The notes beneath the pieces are model-generated. The model ran no database searches. It saw only the letters and a list, made by a program, of their open reading frames with translations, and was not told the DNA's origin. Shown piece by piece: positions 10,587-23,059 of a stretch of DNA of 64,000 nucleotides (positions are counted from its first letter, which is position 1; each line of letters begins with the position of its first letter). The translations under genes and the position numbers were made by a program. The stretch is from Alisma plantago-aquatica (taxonomy: Eukaryota; Streptophyta; Magnoliopsida; Alismatales; Alismataceae), in the NCBI GenBank assembly GCA_963693085.1, contig OY856412.1, positions 1,406,580,694 to 1,406,644,693 of the forward strand, written 5' to 3'.

Positions 10587-11913
10587 TTATCGGCTTGTGC
10601 TGCTATGGCTGTCGCTTTCCAACTTATCTTGACATGCGGGACATATTTTCCCTTCATGTCTTCTGAGTTGGCAAAATATCTGCTGACATCTGTCGCTTGA
10701 TTTGATTTGTCCGATTTCTATTCTTTTTAGAAACCTTTCTAAATTGATTTTTGTGGATGTATTAGTTCTTCTCGTATTGGATAGAATAATTGTGTAATCT
10801 GAAGCTTTATGAAGCCAACTTCGATTTTCATTAATTAATTTTTCCAATACTTGGCAAAGGACTTTTAATCCTAATGCCCTTCTAGTTTCAACAAATTCCT
10901 TGTTAACCTTGTTCTCTTCAAATTCTTTTCTGTAATCTGCGTCAATCTCTTTGACGTATTCTGGGGAAGATACCCCAATTTGAATGCAGTGTATTCGACT
11001 GAATTTCTTTAATTTTTCCTAGTCCTTCGATGCTGAGAAAATCTTGATATAAATGTCACTAGTAGGTTTTACTAGTGGACTATTGTTTTTAAATTCTCTA
11101 ATTGCTCTGGCAATATCTTGGGGCAGTCCTTGTATTTCCCCAAGGTTTTGGCTTAAATATATTAAATTTGCTGCTCCGATTCTGAAACAATCTCTGATGA
11201 TTCTTGGATCAGCTCCTTTGTCAAAGTTAATCCTGGGATATATTCCCGTATGATCTGGAACACATGTTTCTGTCATTTTGAGATTGTAAACAATCTCTAA
11301 TAAAGTTCTATATTCGTTTTCATTTTTTGCTAAAAACTCTGTAAGACTCAATTGCATGTCATACTCCTGCTCATTCTGAGATACCCTGAATATAAATATC
11401 CTTTCGGGCATCAATTTTATATTTTCCGCTTTATTGCGGGATTTTTTCTCCGAAGAGATCATATTCTCCGCTGTTAGGCGGGAACTATTTTCTGAAGAAA
11501 TAGTAGTTTGAAAACTGCTTCTTGCCACTTGGCTACTTTCTTTCTCCGAGGAGATAGTATTCTCAGCTGTAAAGCTGGTCTTAGCAGTTTTAAAGCTGCT
11601 TTCTTTTGCCGACATGCTTGTATTTTCAGTATTTTTTCTGACAGAATCAAAAATCTGGAGGGATATGTCTATCGGCCTTTTACCTGTCATTTTATCCGTC
11701 CTTGTTTCTGATCCTTTTTGTTGAATCTCCCTTCTGAAGCAGTTTAAATTTGCAATTATTCCTGCAGTCTTGTTTACTTTCTTCTATGTTATCTATAATT
11801 TTATCTTGCTTTTGGATCATCTCTACTAATTCTACGTAATTTTCTTGTAACAAATTACAATTTTGTTGTAGTCGAGCTTCCAATTCTGCAAGTTTTTTGT
11901 CAACCTGCTCCAT
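10587..11913 (-). pseudogene. Transactivator-like protein, unit 2
   Basis: ATG 11,913 begins the coiled-coil segment. A 2-nt deletion near 11,766 shifts the frame, and TGG-to-TAG at about 11,019 stops the middle domain. The C-terminal Cys-rich tail also carries a changed ending. Otherwise collinear with 27,840-29,147. Confidence 0.8.
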
Positions 11914-13323
11914 TGTATTCTCTTGATAAAAAATCTGCAAGAACGTTAGTTTCTCCTTTAATAATTTCTATATCAAAAATATATTCTGCAAAGAATGTTT
12001 GCCATCTACTTAGTCTTTTATATTCTGGCGTGGATGGTAAATTATTTTTAATAAAAGCTTTTATCTGCGTATTATCAACTCTTACTAGGAATTTTTTAGG
12101 TAATAAAAAATAGGAAAACTTTTTAATTCCCTTTTTTAATGCTAATAATTCTTTTTCGTTTGAGTGATATCTTTTTTCTATATCTGTAAATGTTCCAGAT
12201 GTATATCTGCATATTTTTTCTTTTTGTTCATCTTTCTTTTTTAAGACTGCTCCCCAAAATTCTTCTGAGGCATCAGTTTCTATTATTAAGTCGTCATTTT
12301 CTAAAGGAAGATCTAATCTTGGTAAATTTTTACATTTTTCTTTTATAAATCTAACATGATTTATGAGTTCTTCTGTCATAAGAAAAATAGTATTTTTCTT
12401 TAATAGTTTTTGTAAGGGATTCCTTAATTTTGCCAAATTTTCTATGAATTGTTCAGCATAATTTAAACATCCTAAAAATCTTTGTAATTGTTTTTTGTCT
12501 TCTAATTTATCTAGAAACTTATCAATTTTTTCTACAATATGTTCATGTAATTCTATTCTGCTTGAGTCCAATTTTAATCCTAGGAATTCTATCCTGGATT
12601 TACAAATTTCAATTTACTTCTTAGATAATAGTATTCCTGCTTTTTGACAAAGAAGGGAAAATATTTGTAAATGTTTATAATGTTCTTCCTTATTTTTATT
12701 GGCTATTAAAATGTCATCAACATCTACTAGACAAAAAGAATTATATGGTTCAAATATTTTGTCCATTCTTCTTTGATATATCTGCGGAGCATTGTTTAAT
12801 CCAAAGGGCATTACCGTCCATTCATAATGTCCTTGTGGATTACTAAATGCTGTTAATGGTATACTTTTTTCATCTAATCATATTTGGTAAAATCCTGATT
12901 TACAGTCAAATTTTGAATAAATATTTTTTCCTCTTGTCATATTTATTAAGGTTTCTTTATGTGGAAGAAAATATCCATCAAATTTTGTATATTGATTTAG
13001 TTGCTTATAATTTACTACCATTCTAGCTTTTCCTCTTTTTATTTCTGCATGGTTTCTTACCATGAATGCTGGACTAGAATGAGGGCTTTTTTATTTTTGT
13101 ATTAGTTGTGATGTTTCTAATTCTTGTAATTGGGTACGGAATTCTTCAATATCAACAGGATTATATCTCATGGGTTTTACTCTAATTATTTTATTTTCAT
13201 CAGTTAGTTCGATTGTAGCCCATTCTTGACTGATATTCCAAAGGGCTAATGGATTATCATTATAGTTCTTTTCAAATAATGTCTCAATATCTTGTATATT
13301 GAGTTGTGCAATGATTCTCCCTG
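11900..13323 (-). pseudogene. Viral RT / RNase H module A, unit 2
   Basis: Runs from GRIIAQLN at the AT array through RT fingers (KPMRYNPVD), palm and RNase H to the YNGAG end overlapping the transactivator. The palm has YVDD changed to DVDD; a TAA lies in the KKKTE segment (near 12,615), and a CGA-to-TGA near 12,878 breaks the fingers. Non-functional. Confidence 0.85.
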
Positions 13324-13499
13324 TTATACATATATATACATATATATATACATATATATGTATATATATACATATACATATACATATATATACATATATA
13401 TATATACATATACATATATATATATATACATATGTATATATATGTATATATATGTATATACATATGTAAATATATATATCATATATATACATATATAGG
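13324..13499. repeat. AT-rich microsatellite joint 1, (TATACA/TATATG)n
   Basis: About 176 bp of imperfect TA/TACA/TATG repeats between two RT modules. Both edges match the other arrays: RT side next to GRIIAQ codons, RNase H side next to FDIEII codons with TATATAGGTATA. Open frames of Tyr/Ile through it are low-complexity artefacts. Confidence 0.9.
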
Positions 13500-14863
13500 T
13501 ATAATTTCTATATCAAAAATATATTCTGCAAAGAATGTTTGCCATCTACTTAGTCTTTTATATTCTGGCGTGGATGGTAAATTATTTTTAATAAAAGCTT
13601 TTACCTGCGTATTATCAACTCTTACTAGGATCTTTTTAGGTAATAAAAAATAGGAAAACTTTTTAATTCCCTTTTTTAATGCTAATAATTCTTTTTCGTT
13701 TGAGTGATATCTTTTTTCTGTATCTGTAAATGTTCCAGATGTATATCTGCATATTTTTTCTTTTTGTTCATCTTTCTTTTTTAAGACTGCTCCCCAAAAT
13801 TCTTCTGAGGCATCGGTTTCTATTATTAAGTCGTCATTTTCTAAAGGAAGATCTAATCTTGGTAAATTTTTACATTTTTCTTTTATAAATCTAACATGAT
13901 TTATGAGTTCTTCTGTCATAAGAAAAATAGTATTTTTCTTTAATAGTTTTTGTAAGGGATTCCTTAATTTTGCCAAATTTTCTATGAATTGTTCATCATA
14001 ATTTAAACATCCTAAAAATCTTTGTAATTGTTTTTTGTCTTCTAATTTATCTGGAAACTTAACAATTTTTTCTACAATATGTTCCTGTAATTCTATTCCG
14101 CTTGAGTCCAATTTTAATCCTAGGAATTCTATCCTGGATTTACAAATTTCAGTTTTCTTCTTAGATAATACTATTCCTGCTTTTTGACAAAGAAGAGAAA
14201 ATATTTGTAAATGTTTATAATGTTCTTCCTTATTTTTACTGGCTATTAAAATGTCATCAACATATACTAGACAAAAAGAATTATATGGTTCAAATACTTT
14301 GTCCATTCTTCTTTGATATATCTGCGGAGCATTTTTTAATCCAAAGGGCATTACCGTCCATTCATAATGTCCTTGTGGAGTACTAAATGCTGTTAATAGT
14401 ATACTTTTTTCATCTAATCGTATTTGGTAAAATCCTGATTTACAGTCAAATTTTGAATAAATATTTTTTCCTCTTGTCATATTTATTAAGGTTTCTTTAT
14501 GTGGAAGAAAATATCCATCAAATTTGGTATATTGATTTAGTTGCTTATAATTTACTACCATTCTAACTTTTCCTCTTTTTATTTCTGCATGGTTTCTTAC
14601 CATGAATGCTGGACTAGAATGAGGGCTTTTTGATTTTTGTATTAGTTGTGATGTTTCTAATTCTTGAATTGGGTACGGAATTCTTCAATATCAACAGGAT
14701 TATATCTCATGGGTTTTACTCTAATTATTTTATTTTCATCAGTTAGTTTGATTGTAGCCCATTCTTGACTGATATTCCAAAGGGCTAATGGATTCTCATT
14801 ATAGTTCTTTTCAAATAATGTCTCAATATCTTGTATATTTTGTTGTGCAATGATTCTCCCTGT
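13500..14863 (-). pseudogene. Viral RT / RNase H module B, unit 2
   Basis: RT core and RNase H are open from [12 protein letters not shown] (14,603) to the AT joint, with [24 protein letters not shown] and VRVDNTQ all present. A 1-nt deletion near 14,667 shifts the upstream KPMRYN part, and the last residues of RNase H are replaced by microsatellite sequence. The module therefore lacks both natural ends. Confidence 0.85.
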
Positions 14864-15034
14864 TATACATATATATACATATATATACATATATATATTT
14901 ATATATACATATACATATATATACACACATATATATATATATACATATACATATATATATATATACATATGTATATATATATGTATATATATGTATATAC
15001 ATATGTATATATATCATATATATACATATATAGG
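14864..15034. repeat. AT-rich microsatellite joint 2
   Basis: Same edges and general structure as the array at 13,324-13,499, with internal length differences. Separates module B from the core RT fragment. Confidence 0.9.
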
Positions 15035-15839
15035 TATAATTTCTATATCAAAAATATATTCTGCAAAGAATGTTTGCCATCTACTTAGTCTTTTATATTC
15101 TGGCGTGGATGGTAAATTATTTTTAATAAAAGCTTTTACCTGCGTATTATCAACTCTTACTAGGAATTTTTTAGGTAATAAAAAATAGGAAAACTTTTTA
15201 ATTCCCTTTTTTAATGCTAATAATTCTTTTTCGTTTGAGTGATATCTTTTTTCTGCATCTGTAAATGTTCCAGATGTATATCTGCATATTTTTTCTTTTT
15301 GTTCATCTTTCTTTTTTAAGACTGCTCCCCAAAATTCTTCTGAGGCATCAGTTTCTATTATTATGTCGTCATTTTCTAAAGGAAGATCTAATCTTGGTAA
15401 ATTTTTACATTTTTCTTTTATAAATCTAACATGATTTATGAGTTCTTCTATCATAAGAAAAATAGTATTTTCTTTAATAGTTTTTGTAAGGGATTCCTTA
15501 ATTTTGCCAAATATTCTATGAATTGTTCAGCATAATTTAAACATCCTAAAAATCTTTGTAATTGTTTTTTGTCTTCTAATTTATCTGGAAACTTAACAAT
15601 TTTTTCTACAATATGTTCCTGTAATTCTATTCCGCTTGAGTCCAATTTTAATCTTAGGAATTCTATCCTGGATTTACAAATTTCAGTTTTCTTCTTAGAT
15701 AATACTATTCCTGCTTTTTGACAAAGAAGGGAAAATATTTGTAAATGTTTATAATGTTCTTCCTTATTTTTACTGGCTATTAAAATGTCATCAACATATA
15801 CTAGACAAAAAGAATTATATGGTTCAAATACTTTGTCCA
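15035..15839 (-). pseudogene. Viral RT C-terminal part / RNase H fragment, unit 2
   Basis: Begins at the MP-to-RT joint and ends at the AT array. It carries YVDDIL and [10 protein letters not shown]. One T missing near 15,470 splits the frame into RT (15,451-15,840) and RNase H (15,014-15,454) parts. Confidence 0.85.
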
Positions 15840-15868
15840 TTTTTACTGGCTATTAAAATGTCATCAAC
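15840..15868 (-). repeat. MP-to-RT joint, 29-nt duplication, unit 3
   Basis: Third copy of the shared joint. Confidence 0.85.
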
Positions 15869-16532
15869 TAAGAGCATAGCTTATTATATACGTTATCGAA
15901 TAAGGAATGGATCCTTTTTTCATAAATTCTGTTCTTTGAAAATCCTATATTAAACTTAGGGTTCTATTTATATTATTATCTCTAATATTTACACTTATCT
16001 TTGGATAAATATTAAAGATTAGTTTCTGATGACTATGATTTCCCTATAATATTCCTAATGTAGCATCTCTTCTATCATTAATTCTATTATCCATTAATAC
16101 AATATTTATAGGTGAATCTATTCCTTCTCTAAAAGTTGCTTTAATCATCATTTGAATAGCTCCTATGTGAATCCATCCTATTTTAGATCTATCTTTTATT
16201 TTTTCAATTTTTCTCATTAAGTCTTCCTTTCGTAGTAAAGTCATATTTATTCTATTTCTAGTATATTCTATTTGCATAGGCATTTCTCTATTAGTTATTC
16301 CATAATAAAAAATATGTTTTCTTTGGGTAATTTTCTCAAAAATTGATGTTCTAAATCCATCAGAATTTTCTAATCTTAATTCAGTGTTTCTTATTCTATT
16401 AAATAATTTTCTATCTATTAATACTTCTTGCAAGAAATTTCCTGCTTCTTCCGGATACTCTTCTATTATTTCTTCTTCAGTCTGATTCTGTGTCTGAGAA
16501 ATAATAGATTGATCCATCAGATTGCTCATCAT
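15869..16532 (-). pseudogene. Viral movement protein, truncated, unit 3
   Basis: ATG 16,532. CAG-to-TAG at about 16,044 stops the frame after TLGIL, inside the 30K core; the later TAG shared with units 2 and 4 is also present. Confidence 0.8.
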
Positions 16533-17043
16533 CGGTTGTTTGGACAAATTCTTGAATATTTTCGATCTCAGAAAGTTCTTCTTCTATAATTTCCTCGAAT
16601 TGCTTTTGATTAATCTTCTTAGATCCTCTTTTTGGACATTCATTAGCATAATGTCCTATTTCCTGACATATAAAGCATTTGCATTCTTTTGGTTTCTTTT
16701 TATTATATTTCTTTCTTCTATAATATTTTTGTTTCAGTTTAGTTTTAAATCCAAACCTTTTCCTTTTCTTGAATTTATATTTGTTTCTTCTATTGTACCT
16801 CATTGGTTCACATCCTATGGTTATTGGATGAGTTAATTGGGAACAACAAAGTCCTTGTTTTACTACTTTATTTGTTTTTCTACTTAGTGTGGCTTCTGCA
16901 CACCATTCTTCTAATTTCATTCTTAGAAATTCTATTCTTCCTCCTAATGTATCTGCTCTTTGTAATTCCACTATCATTTCTTGGATCTTCTGAAAGTTTT
17001 TTGAATGGTTTTCATGAAACTGTACTTCTAGTTTCTTATACAT
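16477..17043 (-). CDS. Internally deleted coat protein, open frame, unit 3
   Basis: 188 aa from ATG 17,043, with CCHC residues intact and the same central deletion as unit 2. A few substitutions separate the two (for example QFHE for QVHE). It overlaps the MP start. Structural role excluded by the missing capsid centre. Confidence 0.7.
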   Translation of the reverse strand: MYKKLEVQFHENHSKNFQKIQEMIVELQRADTLGGRIEFLRMKLEEWCAEATLSRKTNKVVKQGLCCSQLTHPITIGCEPMRYNRRNKYKFKKRKRFGFKTKLKQKYYRRKKYNKKKPKECKCFICQEIGHYANECPKRGSKKINQKQFEEIIEEELSEIENIQEFVQTTDDEQSDGSIYYFSDTESD

Positions 17044-17044
17044 A

Positions 17045-17407
17045 TTATTCAATATTAACTTCAAATTCCAGATCTAAAGCTTCGTATATATTGTTATCTT
17101 CTAAATCGTTAAGTTCATTTTTCAAAATTTTATCTTTGAATTTTGAATCGTTACATGGCTCTAATACCACTTCGTTGGTGCAGAAATTTCTGATTCTGTT
17201 ATCATGCTTTGAAAACATACTCGAACTGCCCTTATGGGTGTTGTATGCTTTCTTAGCTTTTTCATTTTGTCTATAATGATTACATTTACATTTTTTAGAT
17301 TGGATTCTTAATATCTTCTCCCTTATACTATGAGGTTTTCATATAATTAAATTTATAGTGTAAGAAACTAGCATCCAGAAAGAAGACGATAACACTCTGA
17401 GTATCAT
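17045..17407 (-). pseudogene. Viral 120-aa ORF spanning primer site, broken, unit 3
   Basis: A CGA-to-TGA in the MRKPRS segment stops the frame (near 17,340), and one Cys of the KCKCNHC cluster is Tyr. Unit 4 has the same TGA. Confidence 0.6.
17154..17169 (-). other. tRNA-iMet primer-binding site, mutated, unit 3
   Basis: Minus strand TGGTATTAGAGCCATG; the same single change as in unit 1. Confidence 0.75.
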
Positions 17408-17832
17408 AGATAGCAAGATAATCTGTATACCTGTGTTGCCCACCTCGCTTCCTCTTATCTTCAATCGCCAGCCGATCTTCTCTTAACGATTTCTAAGAGA
17501 AGTACTCCTTAGACTTCGACGTTCCAGATCTCAGACTCCTCATCATCCTATAGCCTTCATGTCCCTGTGTCCTTATACACTCTTTGCTTGGTCGGACTTC
17601 TAGACGATGGCCTCCGGGATGGAATAAGGGAGAGATATCTCTCGACTGATGAAGATATAAGAACTGGGGGTGTAACGGGTTACACACTATCTTTCCTATT
17701 CTATGATAGTACAAGGATTATGATCCTCAAGCTGGAGCTTGTTTCCTACACTTGTGGAATTAGCACGCAAGAATCATCTCAAGAACTTGAAATGGAATCT
17801 GGAATAGAATTAGGAAATCGAGCCTATGCTCT

Positions 17833-18106
17833 TTTATTGCAGGACCTAATTTACATACATAGCTACCCTTTGGGACTCACTCCAACCCCGAGTGCCTCTA
17901 CTACTATCCCTCGAGAGTTTATATAGAGACTCTCTCGGTTACATTACATTGATGCTTCTCTTTTTTCTTTACATGGTTGTCGAACACTTGTCCGGTGGCG
18001 AGCGTTCTTCTTTTTGAAATCTTTCTCCAACGTACATCTGTCCGGTGGAGGGTTCTTTGTCGTTCTTTGCTTCTTGCAAGTGTCTTCTTACGTCATTGAT
18101 GACGTG
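17833..18106 (-). promoter_or_regulatory. Viral promoter region, unit 3
   Basis: Double TGACG element 18,089-18,106, TATA box 17,918-17,926 and AATAAA 17,833-17,838 on the minus strand, all matching the consensus of the array. Confidence 0.7.
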
Positions 18107-18125
18107 TCTTCTTCTAGAATGCTTT

Positions 18126-19454
18126 TTATCGGCTTGAGCTGCTATGGCTGTCTCTTTCCATCTTATCTTGACATACAGGACATATTTTCCCTTCATGTCT
18201 TCTGAGTTGGCAAAATATCTGCTGACATTTGTCGCTTGATTTGATTTGTTCGGTTTCTATTCTTTTTAGAAACCTTTCTAAATTGATTTTTGTGGATGTA
18301 TTAGTTCTTCTCGTATTGGATAGAATAATTGTGTAATCTGAAGCTTTATGAAGCCAACTTCGATTTTCATTAATTAATTTTTCCAATACTTTGCAAAGGA
18401 CTTTTAATCCTAATGCCCTTCTAGTTTCAACAAATTCCTTGTTAACCTCGTTCTCTTTAAATTCTTTTCTATAATCTGCGTCAATCTCTTTGACGTATTC
18501 TGGGGAAGATACCCCAATTTGAATGCAGTGTATTGGACTGAATTTCTTTAATTTTTCCCAGTCCTCCGATGCTGAGAAAATCTTGATATAAATGTCACTA
18601 GTAGGTTTTACTAGTGGACTATTGTTTTTAAATTCTCTGATTGCTCTGGAAATATCTTGGGGCAGTCCTTGTATTTCCCCAAGGTCTTGGCTTAAATATA
18701 TTAAATTTGTAGCTCCGATTCTGAAACAGTCTCTGATGATTCTTGGATCAGCTCCTTTGTCAAAGTTAATCCTGGGATATATTCCCGTATGATCTGGAAC
18801 ACATGTTTGTGTCGTTTTGAGATTGTAAACAATCTCTAATAAAGTTCTATATTCATTTTCATTTTTTGCTAAAAACTCTGCAAGACTCAATTGTAGGTCA
18901 TACTCCTGCTCATTCTGAGATACCCTGAATTTAAATATCCTTTCGGGCATCAATTTTATATTTTCCGCTTTATTGCGGGATTTTTTCTCCGAAGAGATCA
19001 TATTCTCCGCTGTTAGGCGGGAACTATTTTCTGAAGAAATAGCATTTTTAAAACTGCTTCTTGCCACTTGGCTACTTTCTTTCTCCGGGAAGATAGTATT
19101 CTCAGCTGTAAAGCTGGTCTTAGCAGTTTTAAAGCTGCTTTCTTTTGCCGTCAGGCTTGTATTTTCAGTATTTTTTCTGACAGAATCAGAAATCTGGAGG
19201 GATATGTCTATCGGCCTTTTACCTGTCATTTTATCCGTCCTTGTTTCTGATCCTTTTTATTGAATCTCCCTTCTGAAGCAGTTTAAATCTGCAATTATTC
19301 CAGCAATGTCTTGTTTACTTTCTTCTATGTTATCAATAATTTTATCTTGCTTTTGGATCATCTCTACTAATTCTACGTAATTTTCTTGTAACAAATTACA
19401 ATTTCGTTGTAGTCGAGCTTCCAATTCTGCAAGTTTTTTGTCAACCTGCTCCAT
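18126..19454 (-). pseudogene. Transactivator-like protein with one stop, unit 3
   Basis: ATG 19,454. Only one inactivating change is visible: CAA-to-TAA at 19,257-19,259, just after the coiled coil. The remaining about 370 codons are open to the natural stop. Some residues differ from the intact copy (for example KNAIS for QTAIS). Confidence 0.8.
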
Positions 19455-20864
19455 TGTATTCTCTTGATAAAAAATATGCAAGAACGTTAGTTTCTCCTTT
19501 AATAATTTCTATATCAAAAATATATTCTGCAAAAAATGTTTGCCATCTACTTAGTCTTTTATATTCTGGCATGGATGGTAAATTATTTTTAATAAAAGCT
19601 TTTACCTGCGTATTATCAACTCTTACTAGGAATTTTTTAGGTAATAAAAAATAGGAAAACTTTTTAATTCCCTTTTTTAATGCTAATAATTCTTTTTCAT
19701 TTGAGTGATATCTTTTTTCAGTATCTGTAAATGTTCCAGATGTATATCTGCATATTTTTTCTTTTTGTTCATCTTTCTTTTTTAAGACTGCTCCCCAAAA
19801 TTCTTCTGAGGCATCCGTTTCTATTATTAAGTCATCATTTTCTAAAGGAAGATCTAATCTTGATAAATTTTTACATTTTTCTTTTATAAATCTAACATGA
19901 TTTATGAGTTCTTCTATCATAAGAAAAATAGTATTTTTCTTTAATAGTTTTTGTAAGGGATTCCTTAATTTTTCCAAATTTTCTATGAATTGTTCAGCAT
20001 AATTTAAACATCCTAAAAATCTTTGTAATTGTTTTTTGTCTTCTAATTTATCTGGAAACTTAACAATTTTTTCTACAATATGTTCCTGTAATTCTATTCC
20101 GCTTGAGTCCAATTTTAATCCTAGGAATTCTATCCTGGATTTACAAATTTCAGTTTTCTTCTTAGATAATACTATTCTTGCTTTTTGACAAAGAAGGGAA
20201 AATATTTGTAAATGTTTATAATGTTCTTCCTTATTTTTACTGGCTATTAAAATGTCATCAACATATACTAGACAAAAAGAATTATATGGTTCAAATACTT
20301 TGTCCATTCTTCTTTGATATATCTGCGGAGCATTTTTTAATCCAAAGGGCATTACCATCCATTCATAATGTCCTTGTGGAGTACTAAATGCTGTTAATGG
20401 TATACTTTTTTCATCTAATCGTATTTGGTAAAATCCCAATTTACAGTCAAATTTTGAATAAATATTTTTTCCTCTTGTCATATTTATTAAGGTTTCTTTA
20501 TGTGGAAGAAAATATCCATCAAATTTGGTATATTGATTTAGTTGCTTATAATTTACTACCATTCTAGCTTTTCCTCTTTTTATTTCTGCATGGTTTCTTA
20601 CCATGAATGCTGGACTAGAATGAGGGCTTTTTGATTTTTGTATTAGTTGTGATGTTTCTAATTCTTGTAATTGGGTACGGAATTCTTCAATATCAACAGG
20701 ATTATATCTCATGGGTTTTACTCTAATTATTTTATTTTCACTAGTTAGTTCGATTGTAGCCCATTCTTGACTGATATTCCAAAGGGCTAATGGATTATCA
20801 TTATAGTTCTTTTCAAATAATGTCTCAATATCTTGTATATTGAGTTGTGCAATGATTCTCCCTG
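19441..20864 (-). CDS. Viral reverse transcriptase / RNase H, best-preserved copy, 5'-truncated
   Basis: The frame is open from the AT array (technically from 21,039, 532 codons, the first about 56 being microsatellite) to the natural stop at 19,441. In order it shows the pre-RT segment [12 protein letters not shown], the fingers [38 protein letters not shown], the YVDDIL palm (about residues 258-263 of the long frame), the thumb, and RNase H with [10 protein letters not shown] (about 405-414), ELLALKKG and VRVDNTQ. The motifs are those of caulimovirid RT, which copies pregenomic RNA and removes it. Protease and N-terminus are missing. LAYFLSRE has Tyr where the other copies have the usual Asp (LADFLSRE). 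The 3' end overlaps the transactivator ATG by 14 nt. Confidence 0.85.
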
Positions 20865-20870
20865 TTATAC

Positions 20871-20911
<41 letters not shown>

Positions 20912-21045
20912 TATGTATATATATACATATACATATATATACATATATATACATATACATATATATATATATACATATGTATATATATGTATATATATGT
21001 ATATACATATGTATATATATATATATCATATATATACATATATAG
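20865..21045. repeat. AT-rich microsatellite joint 3
   Basis: About 180 bp, same borders as joints 1 and 2. Separates the full RT module from the core RT fragment in unit 3. Confidence 0.9.
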
Positions 21046-21850
21046 GTATAATTTCTATATAAAAATATATTCTGCAAAGAATGTTTGCCATCTACTTAGT
21101 CTTTTATATTCTGGCGTGGATGGTAAATTATTTTTAATAAAATCTTTTACCTGCGTATTATCAACTCTTACAAGGATTTTTTTAGGTAATAAAAAATAGG
21201 AAAACTTTTTAATTCCCTTTTTTAATGCTAATAATTCTTTTTCGTTTGAGTGATATCTTTTTTCTGTATTCGTAAATGTTCCAGATGTATATCTGCATAT
21301 TTTTTCTTTTTGTTCATCTTTCTTTTTTAAGACTGCTCCCCAAAATTCTTCTGAGGCATCAGTTTCTATTATTAAGTCGTCATTTTCTAAAGGAAGATAT
21401 AATCTTGGTAAATTTTTACATTTTTCTTTTATAAATCTAACATGATTTATGAGTTCTTTTGTCATAAGAAAAATAGTATTTTTCTTTAATAGTTTTTGTA
21501 AGGGATTCCTTAATTTTGCCAAATTTTCTATGAATTGTTCAGCATAATTTAAACATCCTAAAAATCTTTGTAATTGTTTTTTGTCTTCTAATTTATCTGG
21601 AAACTTAACAATTTTTTCTACAATATGTTCTTGTAATTCTATTCCGCTTGAGTCCAATTTTAATCCTAGGAATTCTATCCTGGATTTACAAATTTCAGTT
21701 TTCTTCTTAGATAATACTATTCCTACTTTTGACAAAGAAGGGAAAATATTTGTAAATGTTTATAATGTTCTTCCTTATTTTTACTGGCTATTAAAATGTC
21801 ATCAACATATACTAGACAAAAAGAATTATATGGTTCAAATACTTTGTCCA
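21046..21850 (-). pseudogene. Viral RT C-terminal part / RNase H fragment, unit 3
   Basis: YVDDIL lies at the 5' end; a 1-nt deletion near 21,728 shifts the frame in the KAGIVLSKKK segment. The RNase H portion is open to the AT array. Confidence 0.85.
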
Positions 21851-21879
21851 TTTTTACTGGCTATTAAAATGTCATCAAC
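21851..21879 (-). repeat. MP-to-RT joint, 29-nt duplication, unit 4
   Basis: Fourth copy of the shared joint. Confidence 0.85.
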
Positions 21880-22543
21880 TAAGAACATAGCTTATTATAT
21901 ACGTTATCGAATAAGGAATGGATCCTTTTTTCATAAATTCTGTTCTTTGAAAATCCTATATTAAACTTAGGGTTCTATTTATATTATTATCTCTAATATT
22001 TACACTTATCTTTGGATAAATATTAAAGATTAGTTTCTGATGACTAAGATTTCCCTGTAATATTCCTAATGTAGCATCTCTTCTATCATTAATTCTATTA
22101 TCCATTAATACAATATTTATAGGTGAATCTATTCCTTCTCTAAAAGTTGCTTTAATCATCATTTGAATAGCTCCTATGTGAATCCATCCTATTTTAGATC
22201 TATCTTTTATTTTTTCCATTTTTCTCATTTAGTCTTCCTTTCGTAGTAAAGATATATTTATTCTATTTCTAGTGTATTCTATTTGCATAGGCATTTCTCT
22301 ATTAGTTATTCCATAATAAAAAATATGTTTTCTTTGGGTAATTTTCTCAAAAATTGATGTTCTAAATCCATCAGAATTTTCTAATCTTAATTCAGTGTTT
22401 CTTATTCTATTAAATAATCTTCTATCTATTAATACTTCTTGCAAGAAATTTCCTACTTCTTCCTAATACTCTTCTATTATTTCTTCTTCAGTCTGATTCT
22501 GTGTCTGAGAAATAATAGATTGATCCATCAGATTGCTCATCAT
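21880..22543 (-). pseudogene. Viral movement protein, broken, unit 4
   Basis: ATG 22,543. Stops occur near 22,464 (acidic N-terminus) and at 22,229 (KED followed by TAG), plus the TAG shared with units 2 and 3 at about 21,956. The 30K core is still readable between them. Confidence 0.8.
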
Positions 22544-23058
22544 CGGTTGTTTGGACAAATTCTTGAATATTTTTGATCTCAGAAAGTTCTTCTTCTATAA
22601 TTTCCTCGAATTGCTTTTGATTAATCTTCTTAGATGCTCTTTTTGGACATTCATTAGCATAATGTCCTATTTCCTAACATATAAAACATTTACATTCTTT
22701 TGGTTTTTTTTTTATTATAATTTTTCTTTCTTCTATAATATTTTTGTTTCGGTTTAGTTTTAAATCCAAACCTTTTCCTTTTCTTGAATTTATATTTGTT
22801 TCTTCTATTGTACCTCATTGGTTCACATCCTATGGTTATTGGATAAGTTAATCGGGAACAACAAAGTCCTTGTTTTACTACTTTATTTGTTTTTCTATTT
22901 AATGTGGCTTCTGCACACCATTCTTCTAATTTCATTCTTAGAAATTCTATTCTTTCTCCTAATGTATCTGCTCTTTGTAATTCCACTATCATTTCTTGGA
23001 TCTTCTGAAAGTTTTTTGAATGGTTTTCATGAACCTGTACTTCTAGTTTCTTATACAT
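22488..23058 (-). pseudogene. Internally deleted coat protein, broken, unit 4
   Basis: ATG 23,058. The frame shifts in a lysine/T-run near 22,705, and a stop appears in the knuckle (TAACATATA on the plus strand near 22,675), so the zinc knuckle is lost. Same 1,011-bp deletion. Confidence 0.8.
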
Positions 23059-23059
23059 A

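Noticed and set aside
13292..15088. Long ORFs of Tyr/Ile/Met/His repeats across the AT arrays (also at 20.8-21.1 and 26.2-26.5 kb)
   Set aside because: They are translations of TATA/TACA/TATG microsatellite in several frames, with no composition or motif of a real protein.
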